Shown here piece after piece: positions 6,717 to 12,338 of a stretch of DNA of 12,338 bases. The notes beneath the pieces are model-generated. The model saw only the letters and a list, made by a program, of their open reading frames with translations, searched no databases and was not told where the DNA came from. How positions within the stretch are numbered: position 1 is the stretch's first letter; every line of letters begins with the position of its first letter. Position numbers and translations under genes: made by a program. Source of the DNA: JBFGWM01 sp041588495 (GTDB lineage Bacteria; Pseudomonadota; Gammaproteobacteria; Pseudomonadales; JBFGWM01); the NCBI GenBank assembly GCA_041588495.1, contig JBFGWM010000061.1, positions 1 through 12,338 of the forward strand, read 5' to 3'.

Positions 6717-7541
6717 ATCAAGCACGTCAGTCGCCCGGAGTACCACTACCTCGCGGCATTCCTCGAGGACTCCTGCGGCATTCACCTGGGCGACACCCGT
6801 GAGTACCTGGTCGAGACCCGTCTCGGTGCGGTGCTGGATGCCCACGGGCTGGAAAATTTCACCGCCCTGGTCAGCGCCATGCAGCGCCGCGTCCCCAACC
6901 TTCGCGAGGAGGTCATGGAGGCGATGACCACCGGTGAAACCTCCTGGTTCCGCGACACCCACCCCTTCGAAATCCTCCGCAAGCAGGTCCTCGCCCGCCA
7001 CGTGCGGGATCACTCGGCGTTTCCGCTGCGGGTCTGGTGCGCAGGGTGCGCGACGGGCCAGGAGGCCTATTCCGCGGTGATCACGGTGCTGGAATTTGCC
7101 TCAGAACACGGGCGGCCGGTGCAACTGCAGGTGCTGGCCACCGACATCTCGGCGCGGGCCCTCGCCGTGGGACGGCGCGCGCTGTACAGCGGCCGTGAAC
7201 TGGAACGCGGGCTCAGCGAGTCCCGTCGTGCGCGGTATTTCCGGCCGCAGGGTGAAAACACCTGGCGGCCGGTCGCCGAGGTGACGCGGCCGGTGGGCTT
7301 CGTGCGCCACAACCTGCTCGACGAACCCCCGGAGGCGAACTATTTCGACGCGATCCTGTGTCGTAACGTATTGATTTACTTCACCGCAGAGTACCGGCGC
7401 GGGCTGGTGGAGAAACTCCACCGGGCGCTGGCGCCGGGCGGCGTCCTGATCTGCGGGGCGTCGGAATCCATTGCCGAGGCCCCGCGCAGCCTGAGCCGCC
7501 ACTCTGACGAGGGCGGCATCTACTTCCAGCGCAGCGCCTGA
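6714..7541 (+). CDS. cheR: CheR chemoreceptor glutamate methyltransferase
   Basis: This 275-residue SAM-dependent methyltransferase methylates glutamates on chemoreceptors for adaptation. The N-terminal all-alpha CheR domain covers about residues 8-75 (EDSCGIHLGDTREYLVETRL) and ends in TTGETSWFRD (72-81), the conserved T-x-E-T-x-F-R-type hinge. The methyltransferase domain follows: WCAGCATGQEAYS (108-120) is SAM motif I, ATDIS (142-146) carries the acidic residue for the SAM ribose, and FDAILCRNVLIYF (211-223) is the signature CheR block. Length and order are normal. The start is inferred to be TTG at 6714, because no ATG is available before the conserved region. It is co-oriented with cheV, 28 bases downstream, and a 184-base regulatory gap separates it from flgB. 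Confidence 0.92.
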   Translation: MIKHVSRPEYHYLAAFLEDSCGIHLGDTREYLVETRLGAVLDAHGLENFTALVSAMQRRVPNLREEVMEAMTTGETSWFRDTHPFEILRKQVLARHVRDHSAFPLRVWCAGCATGQEAYSAVITVLEFASEHGRPVQLQVLATDISARALAVGRRALYSGRELERGLSESRRARYFRPQGENTWRPVAEVTRPVGFVRHNLLDEPPEANYFDAILCRNVLIYFTAEYRRGLVEKLHRALAPGGVLICGASESIAEAPRSLSRHSDEGGIYFQRSA

Positions 7542-7559
7542 ACCGGGAAAACCGGCAAG

Positions 7560-7585
7560 GCGCCGCCGGAATCCCCCGGCAGCGT
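7560..7585 (+). terminator. GC-rich hairpin after cheR, possible weak terminator
   Basis: The left arm (7560-7569) and right arm (7576-7585) pair over ten positions with one mismatch and a terminal G-T pair, around a six-base loop (AATCCC). It starts 19 bases after the cheR stop. No run of T follows, so it is not a canonical intrinsic terminator. It may slow RNA polymerase or protect the cheVR message. The pairing is seen; the role is inferred. Confidence 0.35.
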
Positions 7586-7666
7586 GCGGAAACCGCTTGC
7601 CGCCCGGCTTGCCGCAACCCGCGCAACATGATCCTAACTATCTGAAAAACATGGACTAACCAAGTC

Positions 7667-7682
7667 TGGCACGGGCCTTGCT
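7667..7682 (+). promoter_or_regulatory. Sigma-54 (RpoN) promoter of the flgB operon
   Basis: TGGCACG (7667-7673), a four-base spacer GGCC, and TTGCT (7678-7682) match the RpoN -24/-12 consensus exactly. Transcription should start near 7693, about 33 bases before the flgB ATG. It would drive flgB, flgC, flgD, flgE and possibly further rod genes. RpoN plus a two-component activator is the usual control of these genes in polar-flagellated gammaproteobacteria. Confidence 0.93.
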
Positions 7683-7725
7683 GTGTACTGGGCGGAACAA
7701 CTGATTTCGCTGGACGGCAACACCG

Positions 7726-8127
7726 ATGAGCATCAACTTCGAAAACGCCCTGGGCATACACGACGACGCGCTGGTACTGCGCAGCCGTCGCTCGGGCGTT
7801 CTCGCGCAGAACATCGCCAATGCCGACACCCCCGGGTACAAGGCCCGCGACATGGACTTCCAGTCGATCCTGCGCGCCAAGCTCGGCCAGCCGGGCGAGA
7901 TGCGCACCACCAGCGACCGTCATTTCCGCGACGGCACCCCGGTGAACACGGTCGGCCAGGACGACGTCCGCTACCGGATCCCGCGCCAGCCCTCGGTGGA
8001 CGACAACACGGTGGAAGTGGATATCGAGCGGGCCGAGTTTACCCGCAACGCGATGCAGTTCCAGTACAGCTTCCTGATGCTCAACCGCAAGTTCAAGGGC
8101 CTCACCTCGGCCCTGAAAGGAGAATGA
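7726..8127 (+). CDS. flgB: FlgB, flagellar proximal rod protein
   Basis: This 133-residue rod subunit has the typical family length. It is exported without a cleaved signal and sits at the proximal end of the rod. The rod-family N-terminal motif is present as LAQNIANADTPGYKARDMDF (residues 26-45). The C-terminal amphipathic helix FTRNAMQFQYSFLMLNRKFKGLTSAL, which coils against the N-terminal helix in the assembled rod, ends the protein. The ATG at 7726 has only a weak ribosome binding site (GGACGG, overlapping a CGGCAA hexamer). It is the first gene after the sigma-54 promoter. Its stop overlaps an ATG as ATGA at 8124-8127, although flgC probably starts six bases later. Confidence 0.95.
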   Translation: MSINFENALGIHDDALVLRSRRSGVLAQNIANADTPGYKARDMDFQSILRAKLGQPGEMRTTSDRHFRDGTPVNTVGQDDVRYRIPRQPSVDDNTVEVDIERAEFTRNAMQFQYSFLMLNRKFKGLTSALKGE

Positions 8128-8132
8128 CGATG
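8118..8132 (+). promoter_or_regulatory. Ribosome binding site deciding the flgC start
   Basis: AGGAG at 8118-8122 lies seven bases before ATG 8130 but only one base before ATG 8124, which is in the same frame. The spacing and the usual FlgC opening (MSL..FDIAGSGM) favour 8130. The site lies inside the end of flgB, so the two genes are probably translationally coupled. Confidence 0.75.
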
Positions 8133-8564
8133 TCACTCATGGGCGTTTTTGACATTGCAGGCTCGGGCATGAGCGCCCAGTCGATCCGGCTCAACACGGT
8201 GGCCAGCAACCTGGCCAACGTGAACACGGTCAGCAGCAGCGTCGACCGGACCTACAAGGCGCGCCACCCGGTGTTCCAGGCAGTGTTCGCCAGCGAGATG
8301 GGCGATGGCATGAAACAGTCGCAACTGGATTCCGGCCGCGGCGTGCAGGTCCTTGGTGTGCTCGAGGACCAGGCCGAACCGCGGCCCCAGTACCAGCCCG
8401 ACCACCCCCTGGCTGACGAGAACGGTTACATCTACCTGCCCGATATCAACGCGGTGGAAGAGATGGCCGACATGATTTCCGCTTCCCGTTCCTTCCAGAC
8501 CAACGTCGACGTGATGGATGCGGCCAAGCAGATGATGCAGCGTGTACTCACACTCGGACAATAA
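8130..8564 (+). CDS. flgC: FlgC, flagellar proximal rod protein
   Basis: This 144-residue rod subunit stacks with FlgB, FlgF and FlgG in the periplasmic rod. The N-terminal rod motif is FDIAGSGMSAQSIRLNTVASN followed by LANVNTVSSS, with the FlgC-specific TYKARHPVFQAVF after it. The C-terminus INAVEEMADMISASRSFQTN followed by VDVMDAAKQMMQRVLTLGQ is the conserved rod/hook helix. Length is normal for FlgC (about 135-150). Start is placed at ATG 8130 on ribosome-binding-site spacing; a start at 8124 would add two residues (MT). It ends with TAA and is followed by flgD after 38 bases. The frame is also open upstream through flgB, but that part has no relation to the family. Confidence 0.95.
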   Translation: MSLMGVFDIAGSGMSAQSIRLNTVASNLANVNTVSSSVDRTYKARHPVFQAVFASEMGDGMKQSQLDSGRGVQVLGVLEDQAEPRPQYQPDHPLADENGYIYLPDINAVEEMADMISASRSFQTNVDVMDAAKQMMQRVLTLGQ

Positions 8565-8602
8565 CTTGATCACACGGACGTGACAGGAAAGGTAACAGGA
8601 CG

Positions 8603-9277
8603 ATGAACGAAATTTCCGGCGCAGACAAAAGCATCAACCCCGTGATCCGGGACCTGATGACGCGGGAGCCATCAGCCGCGGAAAAGGACGATGACAAGAA
8701 CGTCTTCCTCAAGCTGATGATCACCCAGATGGAGAACCAGGACCCGCTCAATCCCAAGGAGGGTGCTGACTTCCTGGCCCAGCTGGCCCAGTTCAGCACC
8801 GTCGAGGGTATCGAGAAACTGAATGTCACCGTGGACAACATGGTCGGTAACCTGCGCTCCAACCAGGCCCTGCAGGCCACCGCGCTGGTCGGCCGTTCGG
8901 TACAGGTGGATACGGGCCTGGGTGCGCTGCAGCAGGATGGTTTGCGCGGCATGGTGGACCTTGATGTCGCAACCTCCAACCTGCGCGTGGACATCCAGGA
9001 TCTCGGCGGCCAGGTCATCCAGCAACTCAACCTGGGCGCCATGCCCGCCGGCCGCATCCCGGTGTTCTGGGACGGCTATGACAGCCTGGGCAATCCGCGG
9101 GCCAAGGGCTCCTACCGGGTCGAAGCCTACGCGATGGTGGATGGCAAGGCCGAGCAGGTGCCAACCCTGCTCGATGCGAATGTCGACAGCGTGACGATCA
9201 ACAAGGACGGCAGCGTGGATCTGAACGTTGCCGGGGTGGGACGGATCCCGCTCGAAGAAGTGAAAGAAATCCGTTAA
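8603..9277 (+). CDS. flgD: FlgD, hook capping/assembly scaffold protein
   Basis: This 224-residue protein caps the growing hook and guides FlgE assembly, and is shed afterwards. The conserved N-terminal region is clear: FLKLMITQMENQDPLNPKEG (residues 35-54) and FLAQLAQFSTVEGIEKLN (57-74). The FLG-Ig/tudor-like C-terminal domains follow from about residue 90, with VFWDGYDSLGNPRAKGSYRV resembling the FlgD Ig-like block (W-x-G-x-x-x-G...G-x-Y). A charged linker (EPSAAEKDDDKN) precedes the conserved region. The start at ATG 8603 follows AGGA two bases upstream and AGGAAAGG further up. The final VAGVGRIPLEEVKEIR is the usual FlgD ending. flgE follows after 21 bases, in keeping with their joint role in hook building. 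Confidence 0.94.
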   Translation: MNEISGADKSINPVIRDLMTREPSAAEKDDDKNVFLKLMITQMENQDPLNPKEGADFLAQLAQFSTVEGIEKLNVTVDNMVGNLRSNQALQATALVGRSVQVDTGLGALQQDGLRGMVDLDVATSNLRVDIQDLGGQVIQQLNLGAMPAGRIPVFWDGYDSLGNPRAKGSYRVEAYAMVDGKAEQVPTLLDANVDSVTINKDGSVDLNVAGVGRIPLEEVKEIR

Positions 9278-9298
9278 CGACCAGGGAAGGAACCAGAC

Positions 9299-11290
9299 AT
9301 GGCTTTTAATACCGCACTTTCAGGCCTTCGTGCCGCCAACTCGGACCTCTCGGTCATTGGCCACAACATCGCCAATGCCAGCACGGTGGGTTTCAAGGCG
9401 TCACGGGCCGAGTTCGCCGACATCTATGCCAACTCGGTGCTTGGCTCGGGTAGCGTCAACATCGGTAGCGGGGTATTGCTGCCGGCAGTGACCCAGCAGT
9501 TTTCCCAGGGGAACATCAGCTTCACCAACAATGGCCTGGACCTCGCCATCAATGGGCAGGGGTTCTTTGTCCTCAACGAGGATGGCGCGGTGAGCTACAG
9601 CCGCGCCGGCCAGATCCAGCTCGATCGCGACGGATTCCTGATCAGCAACCAGGGCAAGCGCCTGCAGGGCTTCCAGGCTTCCGCCACAGGTGCGATCTCG
9701 GGCGTACTGTCCGACGTGCAGATCAACAGCGATAACCAGCCGCCGCAACTGACCACTTTGATGGAAGCGGAGGTGAACCTGGATGCGCGGGAAACGCCCG
9801 TACCCTTCGGCAATCGGAGCAGTGATGGAAGCGCGGTTGGCATTGCGACAGTCGGTGGCGGTAACGGGTACCCGGCGGAGACCCTGACCTTCACGGCCAT
9901 CGACGGGTCCACCCAGACCCTGACCATCACTGCCGGCGATCCCGCCGACGTGATTGCCCAGGCGGCCCAGGCACTGGGCGGCGTGGATGCAGCGGCCACG
10001 ACAACCGCGAACGTCAACAATATCAATCCTTCCACCGCGGGCTTTTCACTGTCCCTGGATATCGGGAGTGGTCCGGTGGTGATCGGCAGCGGGACCAATG
10101 TCACCGCACAGTCGCTTGCCAACCAGATCAACACGTTGACCGACACCCTGTTGCCCGGGGTCACCGCGGTCGCCGCGGGATCGCAGCTGGTTGTCACCTC
10201 GGACGTCGGTGATGACCTGACGTTCACGGTTGGCGGCGGTGCCGCCACGGATACCGTGGACGTGTTCGGGGTCGATTCGCCACCCACGGTACAGACCATC
10301 CAGGGTTCGGGTGGCGTGGGGACGACTGCAACCGTTGGCGGATCGGTGAACCTGGCGATCGACGAGGACCTGGCGGTCACTTCCTCTCTCATGGGCTCCG
10401 GCGTGTTCGCCACGGACCCGAACGACACGGTTGCGCCGTTCTACCTGAGCCTGCAGTCCTCGTTCGACCCCAATGATCCGGATACCTTCAACCATGCGAC
10501 GTCGCTCACGGTGTTTGACAGCCTGGGTGTGCCCCACATCCTGACTGCCTTCTTTGTGAAGGAGTCGGATCTGAATACCTCCACGGTCAACCGGTGGAGG
10601 ATGTACATGCAGATCGATGGCCAGGACATCGGCGATCCGAACCCGGCCGCTTCCGACCCGGTGGCGGCAACCACGGCCAGCTTCTCCCTTGTTTTCGACC
10701 CTGATGGCAGTCTCAACGAGACCATCTCCGACGACATCCTGATCTCGAACTGGACGCCGCTGGACGCCAACGGCAACCCGAACGGATCCCTCGGGCCCCA
10801 GACGGTTGCCCAGGGCGGTACCACGACGATTCCCGATCCGCCGACCAGTTCCAACTTCGTGGTCGACCTCGAGGGCACCACCCAGTTCGGCAGTTCCTTC
10901 GCGGTCAGTGAGTTGGACCAGAACGGTTTCACCACGGGCCGTCTGGCCGGGCTCGACATCGGCAAGGAGGGCATCATCTTTGCCCGCTTCACCAACGGCC
11001 AGTCCCTGGTTCTCGGGCAGATCGCCCTGGCGGACTTTGCCAACGAGCAGGGGCTGTCACCGATCGGCGACACCGCCTGGGCGGAGACCTTCAACTCGGG
11101 ACCGCCGGTGATCGGCACCCCCGGCTCCGGCGCACTGGGCGTGATCCAGTCGGGCGCCCTGGAGGACTCCACCACGGAACTGTCCGAGGAACTGGTGAAG
11201 CTGATCATCGCGCAGCGCAACTTCCAGGCCAACGCGCAGACGATCGAAACGGCCGACACCGTGACCCAGACCATCATCAACATCCGGTAA
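9299..11290 (+). CDS. flgE: FlgE, flagellar hook protein, unusually long
   Basis: At 663 residues this hook subunit is much longer than E. coli FlgE (about 400) or common pseudomonad forms (about 460). The N-terminal hook/rod motif is SDLSVIGHNIANASTVGFKA (residues 15-34). The D1 core follows with GLDLAINGQGFF (79-90) and SYSRAGQIQLDRDGFLI (99-115). The D2/FlaE region resumes at TSLTVFDSLGVPHILTAFFV (401-420). The C-terminal helix ELVKLIIAQRNFQANAQTIE followed by TADTVTQTIINIR ends the protein. Between about residues 172 and 372 lies an extra alanine-, threonine-, glycine- and valine-rich region, predicted beta-rich, with internal stretches such as VTAQSLANQINTL and GVTAVAAGSQLVVTS that resemble flagellin-IN-type surface domains. 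The start at ATG 9299 has a good AAGGA site. It should form an extra domain exposed on the outside of the hook. Confidence 0.94.
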   Translation: MAFNTALSGLRAANSDLSVIGHNIANASTVGFKASRAEFADIYANSVLGSGSVNIGSGVLLPAVTQQFSQGNISFTNNGLDLAINGQGFFVLNEDGAVSYSRAGQIQLDRDGFLISNQGKRLQGFQASATGAISGVLSDVQINSDNQPPQLTTLMEAEVNLDARETPVPFGNRSSDGSAVGIATVGGGNGYPAETLTFTAIDGSTQTLTITAGDPADVIAQAAQALGGVDAAATTTANVNNINPSTAGFSLSLDIGSGPVVIGSGTNVTAQSLANQINTLTDTLLPGVTAVAAGSQLVVTSDVGDDLTFTVGGGAATDTVDVFGVDSPPTVQTIQGSGGVGTTATVGGSVNLAIDEDLAVTSSLMGSGVFATDPNDTVAPFYLSLQSSFDPNDPDTFNHATSLTVFDSLGVPHILTAFFVKESDLNTSTVNRWRMYMQIDGQDIGDPNPAASDPVAATTASFSLVFDPDGSLNETISDDILISNWTPLDANGNPNGSLGPQTVAQGGTTTIPDPPTSSNFVVDLEGTTQFGSSFAVSELDQNGFTTGRLAGLDIGKEGIIFARFTNGQSLVLGQIALADFANEQGLSPIGDTAWAETFNSGPPVIGTPGSGALGVIQSGALEDSTTELSEELVKLIIAQRNFQANAQTIETADTVTQTIINIR

Positions 11291-11301
11291 TAACCGGTAA
11301 T
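11284..11301 (+). repeat. Short direct repeat CCGGTAAT spanning the flgE stop
   Basis: CCGGTAAT occurs at 11284-11291 and again at 11294-11301, ten bases apart. The first copy contains the flgE stop TAA. The second is out of frame and places a further TAA just after the gene. It may be a slippage duplication. No role is evident. Confidence 0.4.
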
Positions 11302-11305
11302 GAAT

Positions 11306-11328
11306 GCCCGCCCCGGACCGGGGCGGGC
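11306..11328 (+). terminator. Perfect 23-base GC hairpin between flgE and flgF
   Basis: GCCCGCCCCGG (11306-11316) and its exact reverse complement (11318-11328) flank a single central A, so a stem of nine or ten GC pairs with a small loop can form. It begins 15 bases after the flgE stop. No T run follows on the plus strand, so complete intrinsic termination is unlikely. Partial termination, or protection of the upstream mRNA, would let the abundant hook protein be made in excess over the few FlgF copies. The structure is seen; the function is inferred. Confidence 0.6.
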
Positions 11329-11345
11329 GCAACGGAGAACAGACG

Positions 11346-12023
11346 ATGGACAACATGTTGTACGTATCGATGTCCGGGGCCCGCGAGAACATGCTCGCGC
11401 AGGCCGCGCATGCGAACAACCTGGCCAACGTCAGCACGACCGGCTTCTATCGCGACTTTGAACAGGCGCGCAGCATGCCGGTCTTCGGGCAGGGGCTCCC
11501 CTCGCGTGTCTACGCGATGACCGAGCGACCCTCCACGGATTTCGCCACCGGCGCCCTGATCGAGACCGGGCGCTCGCTGGATGTCGCCATCCAGGGCGAC
11601 GGATTCATCGCGGTGCAGGCCGCGGACGGCAGCGAGGCCTATACCCGCGCCGGGGATTTCCAGGTCGACATCAACGGGATGCTGCGCACCGGCACCGGGC
11701 TGCCGGTGCTGGGCGACGGCGGTCCGATCGCCATTCCGCCGGCGCAGACCGTGGACATCGGCTTCGACGGCACCATTTCCATCGTCGGCATCGGCCAGGG
11801 GCCGGAGAACATCGCCCAGGTCGAGCGGATCAAGCTGATCAAGCCGGATATCACCGACGTGGAGAAGGGCAAGGACGGCCTGTTCAGGCTGAAAGAGGGC
11901 CTGCCCCCGGCGCTGCCGGACGCCACCGTGCGCCTGGCCACCGGCTACCTGGAAACCAGCAACGTGAATGCGGTCGAGGAGATGACGGAAATCCTCACCC
12001 TGTCGCGCCAGTTCGAAATGTAG
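11346..12023 (+). CDS. flgF: FlgF, flagellar proximal rod protein, cut short by an in-frame TAG
   Basis: The reading frame gives 225 residues, against about 245-250 for normal FlgF. It has the FlgF opening MDNMLYVSMSGARENMLAQA, the motif NNLANVSTTGFYRDF (residues 24-38), the D1 block SLDVAIQGDGFIAV (77-90) and AYTRAGDFQVDINGML (98-113). It ends in SNVNAVEEMTEILTLSRQFEM. The family continues after RxFEM with a glutamine and about 20 helical residues. Here the glutamine position is TAG (12021-12023), one C-to-T change from CAG, and the expected tail follows in frame. Start is ATG 11346 with GGAG at 11334-11337; an in-frame ATG at 11304 lies in the hairpin region and is unlikely. Without the C-terminal helix, which packs against the N-terminal helix in the rod, the product would probably not assemble. 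Confidence 0.93.
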   Translation: MDNMLYVSMSGARENMLAQAAHANNLANVSTTGFYRDFEQARSMPVFGQGLPSRVYAMTERPSTDFATGALIETGRSLDVAIQGDGFIAVQAADGSEAYTRAGDFQVDINGMLRTGTGLPVLGDGGPIAIPPAQTVDIGFDGTISIVGIGQGPENIAQVERIKLIKPDITDVEKGKDGLFRLKEGLPPALPDATVRLATGYLETSNVNAVEEMTEILTLSRQFEM

Positions 12024-12089
12024 GTGAAATTGATGCGTACCGCCGAGGACAACGACGCCGCGGCGGCACGCTTGTTGCAAAACCTTTGA
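12024..12089 (+). other. flgF: In-frame continuation of flgF beyond the TAG
   Basis: Twenty-one sense codons follow the TAG in the same frame and end at TGA 12087-12089. They encode VKLMRTAEDND, then an alanine-rich stretch and RLLQNL. This matches the usual FlgF end, in which a methionine-glutamine pair is followed by a basic/hydrophobic stretch, an acidic DDN-type turn and a leucine-rich close. With the TAG read as an amino acid the protein would have 247 residues, the normal length. The tail shows no frameshift or further stop, so it has not visibly decayed. Confidence 0.85.
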
Positions 12090-12142
12090 TGAAGAGGGTG
12101 ATCCGTCAATAAACGGACGGTTCGCCGCGGGAGGATAACGGG

Positions 12143-12338
12143 ATGCATCCGGCACTCTGGGTCAGCAAGACGGGCTTGTCCGCGCAGGACACCAACCTGC
12201 GCATCATCGCCCACAACCTGGCCAACGTCAGCACCACCGGCTTCAAGCGCGACCGCGGGGTCTTCCAGGACCTCCTGTACCAGGTGCGCCGCCAGCCGGG
12301 CGGGGCCAGTTCCCAGGACACCCAGCTGCCCAGCGGGC
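12143..12338 (+). CDS. flgG: FlgG, flagellar distal rod protein, 5' part (3' end outside window)
   Basis: Sixty-five residues of the distal rod subunit are visible before the window ends. FlgG forms the long outer part of the rod that passes through the P- and L-rings. The opening MHPALWVSKTGLSAQDTNLR matches the FlgG signature (ALWVaKTGLdAQ). The rod motif NLANVSTTGFKRDRGVFQDL and the FlgG-specific LLYQVRRQPGGASSQDTQLP follow. The ATG at 12143 has GGAGG at 12130-12134, eight bases upstream, the strongest ribosome binding site in this operon. It lies 53 bases after the restored end of flgF and should be co-transcribed with it. The N-terminus begins MHPAL where most relatives have one or two different residues; this is within normal variation. 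Confidence 0.95.
   Translation, partial: MHPALWVSKTGLSAQDTNLRIIAHNLANVSTTGFKRDRGVFQDLLYQVRRQPGGASSQDTQLPSG

Larger units (their letters stand above)
7553..7720. promoter_or_regulatory. Cluster of CGGCAA/TTGCCG hexamers around the flgB promoter (candidate activator sites)
   Basis: CGGCAA occurs at 7553-7558 and 7715-7720, and its complement TTGCCG at 7597-7602 and 7609-7614. The last two lie inside a direct repeat GCTTGCCGC at 7595-7603 and 7607-7615. As I recall, CGGCAA is the core reported for Vibrio FlrC, a sigma-54 activator whose counterpart in pseudomonads is FleR. The sites flank the -24/-12 element on both sides, and FlrC is known to bind downstream of start sites in some promoters. 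By eye the hexamer appears only about once per kilobase elsewhere here. Confidence 0.4.

Noticed and set aside
5627..6721. Minus-strand open frame of 364 codons antisense to cheV
   Set aside because: A GC-rich shadow frame. The plus strand encodes a full CheV with all receiver and CheW motifs.
11304..11345. Upstream in-frame ATG (11304) as the flgF start
   Set aside because: It would add 14 residues encoded by the hairpin, with no ribosome binding site. ATG 11346 has GGAG and gives the standard FlgF N-terminus.

Overview
The window is a high-GC piece of a gammaproteobacterial chromosome. The gene order (flgN-flgM-flgA divergent from cheV-cheR, then flgBCDEFG) and paired sigma-54/sigma-28 promoters resemble pseudomonads and Chromatiales/Ectothiorhodospiraceae-type bacteria. 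That placement is inferred from synteny and motifs, not from a search. No tRNA, rRNA, CRISPR or mobile element is visible, and no stretch over 300 bases lacks a gene.

Positions 1-2110 (+ strand) hold the end of an arsenosugar-type operon: the 3' part of a radical SAM protein of the ArsS family, followed by two tightly coupled glycosyltransferase-like genes of the TIGR04283 and TIGR04282 families. This operon ends tail-to-tail, only 16 bases away, against the flagellar block.

Positions 2127-5581 (- strand) hold, in transcription order, flgA, flgM, flgN and two tandem YcgR/FlgZ-type PilZ genes. A sigma-54-like -24/-12 element lies upstream of flgA. A consensus-perfect sigma-28 (FliA) promoter lies between flgA and flgM. 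This gives the usual two-tier control, in which FlgM, the anti-sigma-28 factor, is made early by read-through and late from its own sigma-28 promoter.

Positions 5738-7541 (+ strand) hold cheV and cheR, the latter apparently starting with TTG. A 184-base regulatory gap follows, with a consensus sigma-54 promoter and four copies of the hexamer CGGCAA/TTGCCG. Then come flgB, flgC, flgD, flgE, flgF and the start of flgG: proximal rod, hook cap, hook and distal rod.

The most notable observation is in flgF. An in-frame TAG stands where the family has a conserved glutamine (RQFEM-Q). The remaining 21 codons of a normal FlgF C-terminal helix follow in the same frame up to a TGA. This is a nonsense mutation, a stop that is read through or suppressed, or a sequence error. 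Other points of interest are a hook protein enlarged to 663 residues by about 200 extra residues, the tandem pair of PilZ brake proteins, and a perfect 23-base inverted repeat between flgE and flgF.
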